DNA of 53,391 nt from Bacteroidota bacterium (GTDB lineage Bacteria > Bacteroidota > Bacteroidia > Sphingobacteriales > Sphingobacteriaceae), in contig JABDAU010000016.1 in assembly GCA_013289045.1 (NCBI GenBank), forward strand, positions 800 to 54,190, written 5' to 3'. Positions within the stretch are counted from its first letter, which is position 1. Every line of letters starts with the position of its first letter. Shown one piece after another: positions 36,895-46,152 of this stretch. Under the pieces are notes generated by a model. That model did not search any database and was not told the origin of the DNA. It saw only the letters and a list, made by a program, of their open reading frames with translations. The position numbers and the translations under genes are program-made.

Positions 36895-37518
36895 CTAAAA
36901 TATCTTCCTATAAATTTCCTTCACCACCCTTCCAGGATCTGGTGCTAAATTCACCGCCGCCGAAACCGCAATGCCGTAAACCCCAGTTTCTAATAGTAAA
37001 TCAATATCTGTTAATTGAATCCCGCCAACTGCTATAGCAGGTAGCTCAGGATTATGTTTCTGTAATTCGCGATAGCCATTAAAACCTAAGAGCGGTTTGT
37101 TGTTTGGCTTGGTATCGGTGTGCGCAAACGGGCCATAACCGCAATAATCCACTACGCCGATTGCCTGTACGCGTAAAAATGCATCGATATTGGTAGCCGA
37201 TGCGCCGAGCGTTTTATCCTCGCCTATCGCCTCGCGTATAGCTGCAAAATCCGCATCGAAATCTTCAATATGCACTCCCTGTGCGTCGACCTCATTCAGC
37301 AAGTGATAATGATTGGTGAGGATAAGCGTAACACCCCATTCATCGCAGATCCCCGCTATCTCGTTGATCTCGTCTATTAATTCCTCGTCTGTCTTGGTCA
37401 GGCAGCGGTATTGCAGCCAGTTAGCACCGGTTGTGCAAGCAATAGCCGCCTGTTCTACATGAGTGCGGTTTGGCAGGTCCTGCGTGAGATAATGGAAACG
37501 GGAGATGTATTTTTTCAT
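36895..37518 (-). CDS. thiE: Thiamine-phosphate synthase ThiE
   Basis: A 207-residue TIM-barrel protein of the ThiE/TenI family. It opens MKKYISRFHYLTQDLP and carries WLQYRCL (pyrimidine site), CGYGPFAHTDTKP and IAVGGIQLTDIDLLLETGVY (phosphate loop). ThiE joins the thiazole and pyrimidine phosphates to thiamin phosphate. The frame runs up to a TTG at 37569, but those codons are read from a family C repeat, so the ATG at 37518 is taken. It lies downstream of a PafA phosphatase and a riboswitch-led TonB receptor on the same strand. Confidence 0.88.
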   Translation of the reverse strand: MKKYISRFHYLTQDLPNRTHVEQAAIACTTGANWLQYRCLTKTDEELIDEINEIAGICDEWGVTLILTNHYHLLNEVDAQGVHIEDFDADFAAIREAIGEDKTLGASATNIDAFLRVQAIGVVDYCGYGPFAHTDTKPNNKPLLGFNGYRELQKHNPELPAIAVGGIQLTDIDLLLETGVYGIAVSAAVNLAPDPGRVVKEIYRKIF

Positions 37519-37528
37519 AAAACTGTCA

Positions 37529-37614
37529 GAACCAGGATTAAACGGATTTAATTGATTTTCAGGACGCAAGCAACAAGATCAGGATAATCTTTCAAATCTG
37601 TTAAATCCTGGTTC
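37529..37614. repeat. Family C foldback repeat, copy 2
   Basis: GAACCAGGATT (37529-37539) and AATCCTGGTTC (37604-37614) are perfect inverted ends, and the similarity extends inward through AAACGGATTTAA and CAAATCTGTTAA. It fills the gap between thiE and pafA and touches the pafA stop. Confidence 0.7.
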
Positions 37615-39306
37615 CTATTTCTTTATCACTTCTTCAATCGGCGTACCGATGCTGCCGTTTGGCGCTTGTATGTGCAGCAACGCGGCGATAGTTGGTGCAA
37701 TATCCGTCATGTGTATCTCGCGAACGGAGCTGCCATGCGGGATACCCCAGCCCATAAATACCAGCGGAATATGATTATCATACGGGTTCCAGGTACCGTG
37801 CGTGGTGCCTGTCGGGCCGCCATCGCCTGAACCATGACCGGTAAACCATCCGGGATTGAGGATGATCTGTATCACACCGCTGTTTTTTCGGTTATAGCCG
37901 TTGATGATGCGTTTGCGCAATGCTTCTGGTATAGATGCGTCTGCGGCTTTTGTCTGGTCCACCGCGTACATTACGTAAGGCAGCTTTTGCAGGTAATCGA
38001 TACAAGTCTTTTTAACAGCTTCTTCGTCAAGGTGCAGGTAATTGATGATGTGGTAGTTTAGGTTCACCTGGTAATTATCCAGGCCGATAACCAATGAATC
38101 TACTTTGTATTTATCAGTTAATACTTTATTCAACCTGCTGCCTTCAGCCTTATCATCCCAAACGTCTGCAGGTACGCCGCGGTCTTTCAGGAACTGCGTA
38201 TTGTGCGCTGCGCCATGATCGGCAGTAAGGAAAACAGTATAATTACCGCGACCAACCTTAGCATCAAGATAAGTAAGGAAGTTGGCGATATCCCTGTCCA
38301 GACGCAGGTAAGTATCTTCTATCTCCACCGCGTTAATGCCAAACTGATGCCCAATGTAATCAGTCGACGACAAACTCAGCGCCAAAAAATCGGTAACATC
38401 GTGATTGCCTAAACCTTCACCGTTAATGGCCGCTACGGCATAATCAAGCGTTAAGGTATTGCCATAAGGCGTGCTGCGGATCAAACCTAAATTACCTTTA
38501 TATAACGCTGAAGTTTTTACAGGCATGGTAGGTGCATCGGCGCCTTTAAATTTCCCTTCGTATTTGCTGTTATCTTCGGTGCTTTGCAGGTAGGTGTCAA
38601 CCGGGTATAACGTGTTCCAATCTAATTTTAAATAGGTTTCCGCCATCTTCTGGTCGTTAAAATCCTTTGCCCATTGCGGCAGGTCCTGCATATAATAGGT
38701 GCTGGTGATCCAGTTACCGGTTTTGTCGTCGAACCAGTAAGCGGCGTTTGCCATATGGCCGGCCGGCAAAATACCTCCGCGATCCTTTAACGCTATACCG
38801 ATCACTTTTGAACGGGAATTGGTTGCCAACTTCAATTCATCGGTGACGGTAGTGGTCAGCATGTTCTTTGGCGACATCTGCCCTGCTATTGAGGTGCTGC
38901 CAACCGTTTTCACGCTGTCATCCTGCGCACAATACATACTTTTGCCGGTTGCCTGTACGATGTAATCGTTGCCTGCGATGCCATGAATAGACGGCACGGA
39001 CCCGGTATAGATACAAGTGTGGCCCGGACCGGTGAAAGTTGGGATATAATCAACCTGTGTATTTTCACAAGTAAAGCCGTCGTTTAAAAGGCGTTTAAAG
39101 CCATTGCTTTGATAGCGCTCGTAATAGCGGTACAGGTAGTCCCAGCGCATCTGGTCGACTACTATGCCTACTACCAATTTTGGACGAGGGATAGAAGTAG
39201 CAGTGGCACTTGCAGTAGTAGCAACTACTTTTTTCTTTTTTGTTTGAGCCGAAATATGGAGCACAGTAAACGCGAAAACTGTGAAAAGCAGGTATTTAAT
39301 CCTCAT
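37615..39306 (-). CDS. pafA: PafA-type alkaline phosphatase
   Basis: A 563-residue periplasmic phosphomonoesterase of the PafA branch of the alkaline phosphatase superfamily. It has a signal peptide (MRIKYLLFTVFAFTVLHISA). Spacing from D51 matches the residues I recall for Elizabethkingia PafA: nucleophile T92 in PTFTGPGHT, N113 in AGND, and K174 and R176 in ALKDRG. Zinc ligands are in STDYIGHQ, TADHGAAH and TTHGTWNP. These point to phosphate monoesters as substrates. It lies between the TPP-riboswitch TonB receptor and thiE, so dephosphorylating imported thiamin phosphates is a possible role. That role is inference. Confidence 0.9.
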   Translation of the reverse strand: MRIKYLLFTVFAFTVLHISAQTKKKKVVATTASATATSIPRPKLVVGIVVDQMRWDYLYRYYERYQSNGFKRLLNDGFTCENTQVDYIPTFTGPGHTCIYTGSVPSIHGIAGNDYIVQATGKSMYCAQDDSVKTVGSTSIAGQMSPKNMLTTTVTDELKLATNSRSKVIGIALKDRGGILPAGHMANAAYWFDDKTGNWITSTYYMQDLPQWAKDFNDQKMAETYLKLDWNTLYPVDTYLQSTEDNSKYEGKFKGADAPTMPVKTSALYKGNLGLIRSTPYGNTLTLDYAVAAINGEGLGNHDVTDFLALSLSSTDYIGHQFGINAVEIEDTYLRLDRDIANFLTYLDAKVGRGNYTVFLTADHGAAHNTQFLKDRGVPADVWDDKAEGSRLNKVLTDKYKVDSLVIGLDNYQVNLNYHIINYLHLDEEAVKKTCIDYLQKLPYVMYAVDQTKAADASIPEALRKRIINGYNRKNSGVIQIILNPGWFTGHGSGDGGPTGTTHGTWNPYDNHIPLVFMGWGIPHGSSVREIHMTDIAPTIAALLHIQAPNGSIGTPIEEVIKK

Positions 39307-39470
39307 GTTTAAATTTTATCAACCGCAAATATCTGTAATGTAATTAATATTCAATGTAATGATTATGTTAGGGGAAGATTAATCACAGATTATGCTGATT
39401 TAAGGATTGCACAGATCGTATTCTATTCATTAAATCAACGTAATCAAAAAAATCATCTAAAAATCAACGG

Positions 39471-41948
39471 TCAAAATTTAAGACTCAACCCTAGCAAAAA
39501 GTTAGTAGGCGCCTGCGGGAAGAAATAGTTATAGTCCACCACTTTACCGCCTTCAATATCCGGATAGGTAGCGCCGTTCGATTCATACTTTGCATTGAAA
39601 ATGTTATTGATCAGCAGTGTTAAACCGATGTTCTTAACCGATTTGATGCTGAAATCATAGCCTAATCTTAAACCATTTACAAAATAAGCATTAAGATAAC
39701 GATTGGAGTATGGGCCGGTTTCTGAGGTAACAAAGCCAACAGGGTTAGTATTGGATGTATTATCCAAATATTGCCTGCTCACATATTTGCTGATAAACGC
39801 AATTTCGCCGCCAGCCAAGGGTCTAAAGCTGATCTCGCCGGAAGCGATCACATTTGGCGAAAAAGCGATGTTGCTTTTACTTAACTGGTAATTTACTTCC
39901 TCGCCAGTATCATAGTTATACAGGCCCTGGTTAAAATTCTTCACCTTGTTACTACTCAGTGAAGCAGTCGCATTCCAGCTTAACCAGTTGTTGAACTTAA
40001 ACCGACCGTCAAATTCCAAACCTTCGCGGTAGCTGCTTTTTACGTTGCTGCGGATTTGGTCGCCTACATCGTTCAATGCGCCGGTGAGCACCAATTGGTT
40101 ATCGTACGACATATAGAAGGCGTTGATACCACCGGTAAATATGCCCTGCTGCGTACGATAGCCCAATTCCCAGTCATAAAGGCGTTCTGATTCAGGACGC
40201 GTGCCGGGTGTAGCCTGCACGTAATCATCGCGGTCGGGCTCGTGATTGCCAATGCCGAATGAGGCGTATAAATTATTCTGTTTGTCTATCTGGTACGATA
40301 CGCCTGCTTTCGGATTAAAAAAGTCAAGCCATATTTGTTGCTTCGCGCCTATTGTCTGGTCGAAATCATTCACATAATAATAGCTGTATGAAAGATGCCG
40401 GTATTGCATGTCGGCGTACAATTTCACCTTGCCCAAGCTATAATCTATCTTACCATAAATATTGAAATCCGTTTTAAAGGCATCGTTTCTTGCATATTGA
40501 TAATCCGGTGGAATATCTGTGCTTTCCTGCGTCCATTCAATGTTATCATAATGCGCATTGCGGAATTGATTATACGCACCGCCAAGATCGATATTTAGGT
40601 TGTTATTTGGTTGATAAGCAAGATTATATGTTAAGCCATAAAATTTGTTATTCAACCAAAGCCTCCGTGTAAGATCAGTTGTAGAGATGGTATCCGTGCC
40701 GATAATTACCGGGTTGACGTTGTAATCCGAAAGAGTTTGCCCCGGCTGGTATTCTTCGTAATAACCATAGCCATGCGTATAATGCAATGCGCCGTTAAAA
40801 GAAAGCTTATCAGATATTTGCTGATCGACCAATAACTGGTAATGGTCCTGCGTGTAGTTATCAGTTTGATTTTTATAGAATGTGCCATTAGGCTCAAGAC
40901 CAAGATCATTGTAGCGGCGGTTGCCGGAGCGGATAGAATCTTCAGGGTCGCCATCCCAGGCTTGGTAAGTGTGCTCGGTGCCAGAGAAGGTGTTGAACCG
41001 GATCAGCGTGGTCTTCCCATAATACGCGCCGCTGAAAAAATAGGATTTCAGGTCGGCGAATGCCCTGTCCACATAACCGTCAGAATAGATCCGCGATAAA
41101 CGCCCGTCAAAACTAAAATGGCCGCCAAGCAATCCCGTACCTATATTTAAGGTGTTCTTCACCGTACCGAACGAGCCTACCGAATTATTCAATTCGAGGT
41201 ATGACGTATCCCGGCGCGTGGTCGTTTGAATATTGATACTCGCCCCGAAAGCACCCGCGCCATTGGTCGATGTACCCACGCCGCGCTGGATCTGGATATT
41301 ATCTACAGACGAAGCAAAGTCAGGGATATCCACAAAAAATACCTGCTGCTCTTCGGAATCGTTATATGGGATGCCGTTAACCGTTACGTTGATACGCGAT
41401 GCATCCGAACCGCGGATATGGATATAGGTGTAACCGATGCCCGTGCCGCCGTCGGAAGTGGTAACCACAGATGGCGTTTGATCGAGCAGGTATGGCAAAT
41501 CCTGACCGAGGTTGTTTTTCTGGATGTCCTTTTTGCTGAGATTGGTGTAGGTAGTAGGCGAATTATCCGCTGCGCGGGTGCCCCTTACTGTAACTTCATC
41601 CGTAAGTTGCGTGCTGGTGGCCAACTGGAAATTTAAGGTGGCGTCAAAATTCAGGTCGACGTTTTTTGTCAATTGCCGGTAGCCGATGTAGCTAACCTTT
41701 ACCAAATACTTGCCGGCCTTAAGATTAACGATGCTGTAATTTCCTTTGGCATCAGAGACGGTGGTAATGTTTGAATTCTGAACGGTTACGGTTGTTCCGG
41801 ATAACGCTTCGCCGGTTTGCGCGTCGGTAATTTTACCGGAAATAGTGAGCTGGGCCGATGCCAAAACAGGCAACAGCAAGGCGGTGATCGCCAAATAAAA
41901 GTTTTTCAATTTTTTAAAATAAAACAATTTGTTAAACCATCTGCACAT
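39471..41948 (-). CDS. TonB-dependent receptor, likely thiamin/TPP outer-membrane importer
   Basis: An 825-residue outer-membrane receptor. A signal peptide (hydrophobic stretch AITALLLPVLASA near residue 30) is followed by a carboxypeptidase-regulatory-like beta-sandwich (about 35-115, ISGKITDAQTGEALSGTTVT). Then come the plug domain (about 120-235, with ITVNGIPYNDSEEQ-like region) and a 22-stranded barrel ending in LLGLSLKF. Substrate choice comes from the TPP riboswitch directly upstream. Thiamin-regulated receptors of this sort have been predicted as thiamin importers in Bacteroidota. It is 164 bp upstream of pafA on the same strand. Confidence 0.93.
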   Translation of the reverse strand: MCRWFNKLFYFKKLKNFYLAITALLLPVLASAQLTISGKITDAQTGEALSGTTVTVQNSNITTVSDAKGNYSIVNLKAGKYLVKVSYIGYRQLTKNVDLNFDATLNFQLATSTQLTDEVTVRGTRAADNSPTTYTNLSKKDIQKNNLGQDLPYLLDQTPSVVTTSDGGTGIGYTYIHIRGSDASRINVTVNGIPYNDSEEQQVFFVDIPDFASSVDNIQIQRGVGTSTNGAGAFGASINIQTTTRRDTSYLELNNSVGSFGTVKNTLNIGTGLLGGHFSFDGRLSRIYSDGYVDRAFADLKSYFFSGAYYGKTTLIRFNTFSGTEHTYQAWDGDPEDSIRSGNRRYNDLGLEPNGTFYKNQTDNYTQDHYQLLVDQQISDKLSFNGALHYTHGYGYYEEYQPGQTLSDYNVNPVIIGTDTISTTDLTRRLWLNNKFYGLTYNLAYQPNNNLNIDLGGAYNQFRNAHYDNIEWTQESTDIPPDYQYARNDAFKTDFNIYGKIDYSLGKVKLYADMQYRHLSYSYYYVNDFDQTIGAKQQIWLDFFNPKAGVSYQIDKQNNLYASFGIGNHEPDRDDYVQATPGTRPESERLYDWELGYRTQQGIFTGGINAFYMSYDNQLVLTGALNDVGDQIRSNVKSSYREGLEFDGRFKFNNWLSWNATASLSSNKVKNFNQGLYNYDTGEEVNYQLSKSNIAFSPNVIASGEISFRPLAGGEIAFISKYVSRQYLDNTSNTNPVGFVTSETGPYSNRYLNAYFVNGLRLGYDFSIKSVKNIGLTLLINNIFNAKYESNGATYPDIEGGKVVDYNYFFPQAPTNFLLGLSLKF

Positions 41949-41977
41949 CAGGGTATAATATGCAGTACACTTAACTT

Positions 41978-42128
41978 TTACCTCCCTACGCCGGCATTAT
42001 CCGGATCAGGTGCATGTTGGTGAATACTTTGGCAGCACGTTCTGCGCCTCAGTTAGTTTATTCACAACAATGGGTATGATCTCAGCCTGTCTTTCAGTTT
42101 GATTGCTCAAAGCAAGGCACCCCTTGAG
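41978..42128 (-). ncRNA. TPP riboswitch (THI box)
   Basis: On the minus strand the conserved THI-box parts are in order: GGGGTGCC near the 5' end, CTGAGATCATACCC (with CTGAGA at 42085-42080), a variable stem, then ACCTGATCCGGATAATGCCG and GCGTAGGGA at the 3' end. Binding of thiamin diphosphate lowers expression of the gene downstream. It precedes the TonB receptor start by 30 bases, leaving GGGAGGT close to the start for control of translation. Confidence 0.95.
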
Positions 42129-42140
42129 AAAATTATACGG

Positions 42141-42148
42141 CAAATATA
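42141..42148 (-). promoter_or_regulatory. Candidate -7 box for the riboswitch-receptor transcript
   Basis: TATATTTG on the minus strand fits TAnnTTTG exactly and stands about 13 bases before the first conserved base of the riboswitch, where a start site would be expected. Confidence 0.5.
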
Positions 42149-42187
42149 TGTTTTATTTCGAGATTCCGGTTTTCGGAATAAAAAGAC

Positions 42188-42310
42188 CGTCATGCCGAAT
42201 TTATTTCGGCATCCCACAGGATAGTTTTTCCAACCACGTTGGCTATCTGCATTCGTACACTATCTCATGATTACCTGCATGTGAGGTGCCGAAATAAATT
42301 CGGCATGACG
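42188..42310. mobile_element. 123-bp MITE-like inverted repeat
   Basis: Perfect 24-bp inverted ends at 42188-42211 (cgtcatgccgaatttatttc...) and 42287-42310 enclose a 75-bp centre with no gene. The word 'cgtcatgccgaa...cggcat' is familiar from multicopy intergenic repeats of Bacteroidota. It lies between the riboswitch promoter and the NlpC/P60 gene. Confidence 0.75.
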
Positions 42311-42336
42311 CAGGTTTAGCTATAAGTAAGATTTCT

Positions 42337-42984
42337 TTACTCGCTTATCGCAGCAGTAACAGCATTCTCAGTTGCATCCTTCGCAGGCTCATCATTACTT
42401 TTCAACAACCTTACTATCTGCACAAAGCGGCGTTTGTAAGTATCGTTGAAATCGGTAATAGTAACGCAGTATTCTTTACCTGATGTGGAGTGGATGAATT
42501 TGATCTCGCCGCCATCGTTGCAGCAAATAATGCCCATGTGACCAATGCTGTGCGGATGGTGGGTTTTAGTGCCGGTGAACAGGATCACGTCGCCGGGTTT
42601 GGCGTCTTCAAGAGCTACTCTTTCGCCGGCGTTATAATATTCGCTTGACGAGCGCGGAACGTTAAAGTTGAAATATTTAAACACATAGCTTACAAAGCCC
42701 GAGCAATCAAAACCATACTGCGGGCTTGATGATGCTTCACGGTAAGGCGTGCCTAACAAGCTATGCGCGAATTGCAGGATGCTATCAGGCGACACGATAT
42801 CCGAGCAGGGATATAATGCTGAAAGTGATTGTTCCGGAAGTTCGAGGATGGCTGCATCTTCGTGATGATGCTTTCTTTTTGAGGTATGTTTATTGCGTGC
42901 AGCGTGGTGCTTTTTGGCGTAAGCGGTGCCTGCCAAAAATGCGCAAATAAACAAGAGACTAATTAGGGTCAAATATCTTCTCAT
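42337..42984 (-). CDS. NlpC/P60 family cell-wall peptidase
   Basis: A 215-residue exported C40 peptidase. A signal peptide (about 1-23) is followed by a His/Lys-rich linker (24-42), which may bind metal or the polyanionic envelope. The C-terminal catalytic domain has C94 in GFDCSGFV, H149 in SIGHMGII and H165 in KFIHSTS. Such enzymes cut gamma-D-Glu-DAP bonds in peptidoglycan. A TATCTTAG box (42998-42991 on the minus strand) lies 6 bases before the ATG. Confidence 0.93.
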   Translation of the reverse strand: MRRYLTLISLLFICAFLAGTAYAKKHHAARNKHTSKRKHHHEDAAILELPEQSLSALYPCSDIVSPDSILQFAHSLLGTPYREASSSPQYGFDCSGFVSYVFKYFNFNVPRSSSEYYNAGERVALEDAKPGDVILFTGTKTHHPHSIGHMGIICCNDGGEIKFIHSTSGKEYCVTITDFNDTYKRRFVQIVRLLKSNDEPAKDATENAVTAAISE

Positions 42985-43038
42985 TCACCGCTAAGATATT
43001 TCTTTTATGTTAAGATAAAAATAATTCTGAGAATTTAT

Positions 43039-43401
43039 TTAAAAGGGCAGTATCCTTAGTCGATTTTTATCCTCGTCCAATGTGAGTAACGCGCCTTTTT
43101 CTAATGCGGCAGCATTCTTCAAAAGGGTTGAAATTAAGATTCCGGCAAAATGATCTATAGTAATATTTTGTGTCCTGATTTGGATTACACTCGGGGATTC
43201 CGCTTTTGTAAGGGCGAGTAAAGTACCAAAATCAAGGTCGTGGGTGAAAATTACATGGCCATTTTCCCTGGCCCAATTGATCAGATCGATATCTGGTGCA
43301 TCGAATTTTCCAACCGATGACCAATGCACCGCCTCTATTTGATGAAGCCTGAATTCCTGTACCCATTCAGGCGACAGGTTCATATCAATTAAAATCTTCA
43401 C
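43039..43401 (-). CDS. DUF5615 PIN-like toxin
   Basis: A 120-residue PIN-like (Mut7-C/DUF5615) domain. The acidic residues D6 (ILIDMN), D34/D37 (DAPD) and D55/D57 in THDLDFG form the likely metal site. Proteins of this family are paired with DUF433 partners in VapBC-like modules. It starts 4 bp inside the end of the DUF433 gene, the translationally coupled layout of antitoxin then toxin. Confidence 0.88.
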   Translation of the reverse strand: MKILIDMNLSPEWVQEFRLHQIEAVHWSSVGKFDAPDIDLINWARENGHVIFTHDLDFGTLLALTKAESPSVIQIRTQNITIDHFAGILISTLLKNAAALEKGALLTLDEDKNRLRILPF

Positions 43402-43628
43402 AACGTATTTAACGGAACCTCAACTTCTTCAGAACGCCAGGCGGCATATGAAAGGGCGGCGATCAGGTCTTCATGCTGCAAATAAGGATACATTTTCAAA
43501 ATATCTTCATTGCTTAACCCGGATGCCAATAATCCTATTATCGTACCCACAGTAACCCTTAAACCTCTTATGCAAGGCTTGCCGCCCATAACATCCGGAT
43601 TAAGCGTAATTCTGTCCAAATTTTTCAT
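43398..43628 (-). CDS. DUF433 antitoxin
   Basis: A 76-residue DUF433 protein with the family opening RITLNPDVMGGKPCIRGLRV, followed by a helix-turn-helix-like segment (TIIGLLASGLSNEDILKMYP) and the usual YLQHEDLIAALSYAA. It probably neutralises the DUF5615 toxin and represses the operon. Confidence 0.9.
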   Translation of the reverse strand: MKNLDRITLNPDVMGGKPCIRGLRVTVGTIIGLLASGLSNEDILKMYPYLQHEDLIAALSYAAWRSEEVEVPLNTL

Positions 43629-43647
43629 ATCCGTTTACACATTTAAA

Positions 43648-43655
43648 CAAAAATA
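43648..43655 (-). promoter_or_regulatory. Candidate -7 box of the DUF433/DUF5615 operon
   Basis: TATTTTTG on the minus strand fits TAnnTTTG exactly and stands 19 bases before the DUF433 ATG. Confidence 0.4.
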
Positions 43656-43798
43656 AGCATTTAATCTATTGCAAGTGATCCACTAAACACATAAAATCAT
43701 TGTTTTCAAACTAAAAATCTATTTCCTTTGCAACACAGACCTCTCACCACCAGGCAATACCTTTTTGCTTTTGCCTTTAGCTTTCACCTCAAAAAACA

Positions 43799-43806
43799 TA
43801 CTTTTG
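43799..43806 (+). promoter_or_regulatory. Candidate -7 box of aspS
   Basis: TACTTTTG fits TAnnTTTG exactly and lies 21 bases before the aspS ATG at 43828. No TTG at the usual spacing is clear. Confidence 0.4.
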
Positions 43807-43827
43807 CAAACTTTATAAAACAGTACT

Positions 43828-45573
43828 ATGCTTAGAACACACACTTGCGGCGAATTAAACCTCGCAAATTTGGGCGAAACGGTAACTTTATGCGGTTGGG
43901 TGCAAAAATCGCGCGACCTTGGCGGCACTACTTTTATCGACGTGCGCGACCGTTATGGTTTAACCCAGCTGGTTTTGAATGAAGATACCAGCAGCGTCAT
44001 CCGCGAAAAAGGCCGCACCCTTGGTCGCGAGTTTGTGGTAAAAGTTACCGGCACAGTACTTGAACGTACCAACAAGAACTTGAAAATGCCTACCGGCGAA
44101 ATTGAAATTGCCGTTAACGATATAGAAATAATCAACGCTTCCAAAATTCCGCCTTTTATGATAGAGGATGAGACCGATGGCGGCGAAGAGCTGCGCGCAA
44201 AATACCGTTACCTTGACCTGCGCCGTAACCCGATACGCAACAACCTGATGCTGCGCCACAAAATGGCACAGGAAGTTCGCAAGTATTTGGATGCCCTGAA
44301 TTTTATCGAAGTGGAAACCCCGGTATTGATCAAATCAACACCGGAAGGTGCACGTGACTTTGTAGTGCCAAGCCGCATGAACCCGGGCGAGTTTTACGCG
44401 CTGCCGCAATCGCCGCAAACATTTAAGCAGTTGCTGATGGTAAGCGGTTTCGACCGCTATTTCCAGATCGTGAAATGTTTCCGTGATGAGGATCTGCGCG
44501 CCGACCGACAGCCTGAGTTTACACAGATCGACTGCGAATTGGCTTTCATCGAGCAGGAAGATATCCTGAATATTTTTGAAGGATTGACCCGCCATTTGTT
44601 CCGCACGGTAAAAGGTATCGAGCTGAATGAGTTCCCGCGTATGCAATATGCTGATGCGATGCGTTTGTATGGTTCAGATAAACCAGACCGTCGTTTCGGG
44701 ATGGAATTTGTTGAGCTGAATGGCATTATGCAGGGCAAGGGCTTTAGCGTATTTGACAATGCCGAGCTGATAGTAGGTATCAACGCAAAAGGCTGCGCCG
44801 AATATACCCGCAAACAACTGGATGAGCTGACCGAATGGCTGAAACGCCCGCAGATAGGCGCGACAGGGTTGATCTATTGCCGTTACCAGGCCGACGGTAC
44901 TTTAAAATCATCAGTTGATAAATTTTATGGTGAGGATGACCTGACCAATCTTGCTGCAGCGTTCAATGCAGAACCGGGCGATTTGATTTTGATCCTTGCC
45001 GGTCATAGCCAAAAAGTGCGTAAGCAAATGAACGAACTGCGTTTGGAAATGGGCACACGCCTTGGCCTGCGCGATAAAAATACTTTTGCGCCGCTTTGGG
45101 TACTTGATTTCCCGTTGTTGGAGTGGGACGAAGAAAGCGGCCGTTACCATGCTATGCACCATCCGTTCACCTCGCCAAAACCTGAGGACATTGCGATGCT
45201 GGATACCGAGCCGGGCGAAGTACGCGCCAATGCGTATGACCTTGTGATCAATGGTACCGAGATAGGCGGCGGCTCTATCCGGATCCACGACAGGGGCTTG
45301 CAATCGCTGATGTTCAAGCATCTTGGCTTCTCTGCCGAGGAAGCACAGAAACAGTTTGGCTTTTTGATGGATGCCTTTGAATATGGCGCGCCACCGCATG
45401 GTGGCATTGCCTTTGGCTTCGACCGTTTGTGCTCGATATTTGCCGGTTTAGATTCGATCCGCGACGTGATCGCCTTCCCGAAAAACAACTCGGGTCGCGA
45501 CGTAATGATCGATACACCGTCAACCATTTCTGAAGCGCAGATGAACGAATTGAAAATAAACACTACGGTTTAA
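43828..45573 (+). CDS. aspS: Aspartyl-tRNA synthetase
   Basis: A 581-residue class II aminoacyl-tRNA synthetase. An N-terminal OB-fold anticodon domain (about 1-105; [15 protein letters not shown]) is followed by the catalytic core. Motif 2 is [18 protein letters not shown] and motif 3 is [10 protein letters not shown] near the C-terminus. A GAD-type insertion lies at about 280-410. The size fits bacterial AspRS. Whether it is discriminating or also charges tRNA-Asn was not determined. Confidence 0.98.
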   Translation: MLRTHTCGELNLANLGETVTLCGWVQKSRDLGGTTFIDVRDRYGLTQLVLNEDTSSVIREKGRTLGREFVVKVTGTVLERTNKNLKMPTGEIEIAVNDIEIINASKIPPFMIEDETDGGEELRAKYRYLDLRRNPIRNNLMLRHKMAQEVRKYLDALNFIEVETPVLIKSTPEGARDFVVPSRMNPGEFYALPQSPQTFKQLLMVSGFDRYFQIVKCFRDEDLRADRQPEFTQIDCELAFIEQEDILNIFEGLTRHLFRTVKGIELNEFPRMQYADAMRLYGSDKPDRRFGMEFVELNGIMQGKGFSVFDNAELIVGINAKGCAEYTRKQLDELTEWLKRPQIGATGLIYCRYQADGTLKSSVDKFYGEDDLTNLAAAFNAEPGDLILILAGHSQKVRKQMNELRLEMGTRLGLRDKNTFAPLWVLDFPLLEWDEESGRYHAMHHPFTSPKPEDIAMLDTEPGEVRANAYDLVINGTEIGGGSIRIHDRGLQSLMFKHLGFSAEEAQKQFGFLMDAFEYGAPPHGGIAFGFDRLCSIFAGLDSIRDVIAFPKNNSGRDVMIDTPSTISEAQMNELKINTTV

Positions 45574-45673
45574 CATTTTTTAGCAAATGGGCTTAATTGT
45601 TTTTGTTAATTTGCCGCACTATTAAAAAAATATAATTTTCTGATAAAAATTCAGTTATAGCGTTAAACGATAT

Positions 45674-46144
45674 ATGAAGCGATATTTTCTACTACTAAGC
45701 GGTTTAATCATCATCCTCTTCTCTGCCTGCCGTAAACAAATTGATACCAATACACAGGCGGCTATTGATGATGCCAAGATACAGGCTTACATAAAGGCTA
45801 ATCACCTTACCATGACCAGGGATACCTCGGGTATCTATTACCAGATCCTTACAGAGAATCCGGGCCCGCACCCTACACTACTTGATACGGTGCAGGTTAC
45901 CTATAACGGCCAGTTGCTTAACGGCACCTCCTTCGACTCAGAGAACGTAAGCACTTTCGCTGTTGATGAGTTAGTCGCGGGTGCACAATATGGGTTATTA
46001 TTGGTTGGTGCAAATGGTAAAGCTCCATATGGCAGGATAAAATTTATCGTTCCGTCAAGGCTTGGCTATGGTAATGTGTCATTTGGCGCAATTCCGCCTA
46101 ATTCGCCATTGGTATTTACTTTCGACCTTATTGGTTTCTACTAG
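45674..46144 (+). CDS. FKBP-type peptidyl-prolyl isomerase lipoprotein
   Basis: A 156-residue lipoprotein (signal MKRYFLLLSGLIIILFSAC; Cys19) with an FKBP domain from about residue 60. It shows DTVQVTYNGQLLNGTSFDS, a bulge region, GRIKFIVPSRLGYG and IPPNSPLVFTFDLIG. It probably helps fold exported proteins in the periplasm. The domain seems to lack part of the central helix region relative to FKBP12, which may lower activity. It follows aspS on the same strand by 100 bp. Confidence 0.88.
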   Translation: MKRYFLLLSGLIIILFSACRKQIDTNTQAAIDDAKIQAYIKANHLTMTRDTSGIYYQILTENPGPHPTLLDTVQVTYNGQLLNGTSFDSENVSTFAVDELVAGAQYGLLLVGANGKAPYGRIKFIVPSRLGYGNVSFGAIPPNSPLVFTFDLIGFY

Positions 46145-46152
46145 TACCAGGC

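Noticed and set aside
42013..42128. Considered a cobalamin riboswitch for the TonB receptor
   Set aside because: The CTGAGA, GGATAATGCCG and GCGTAGGGA parts are those of the TPP class; no B12-box is present.
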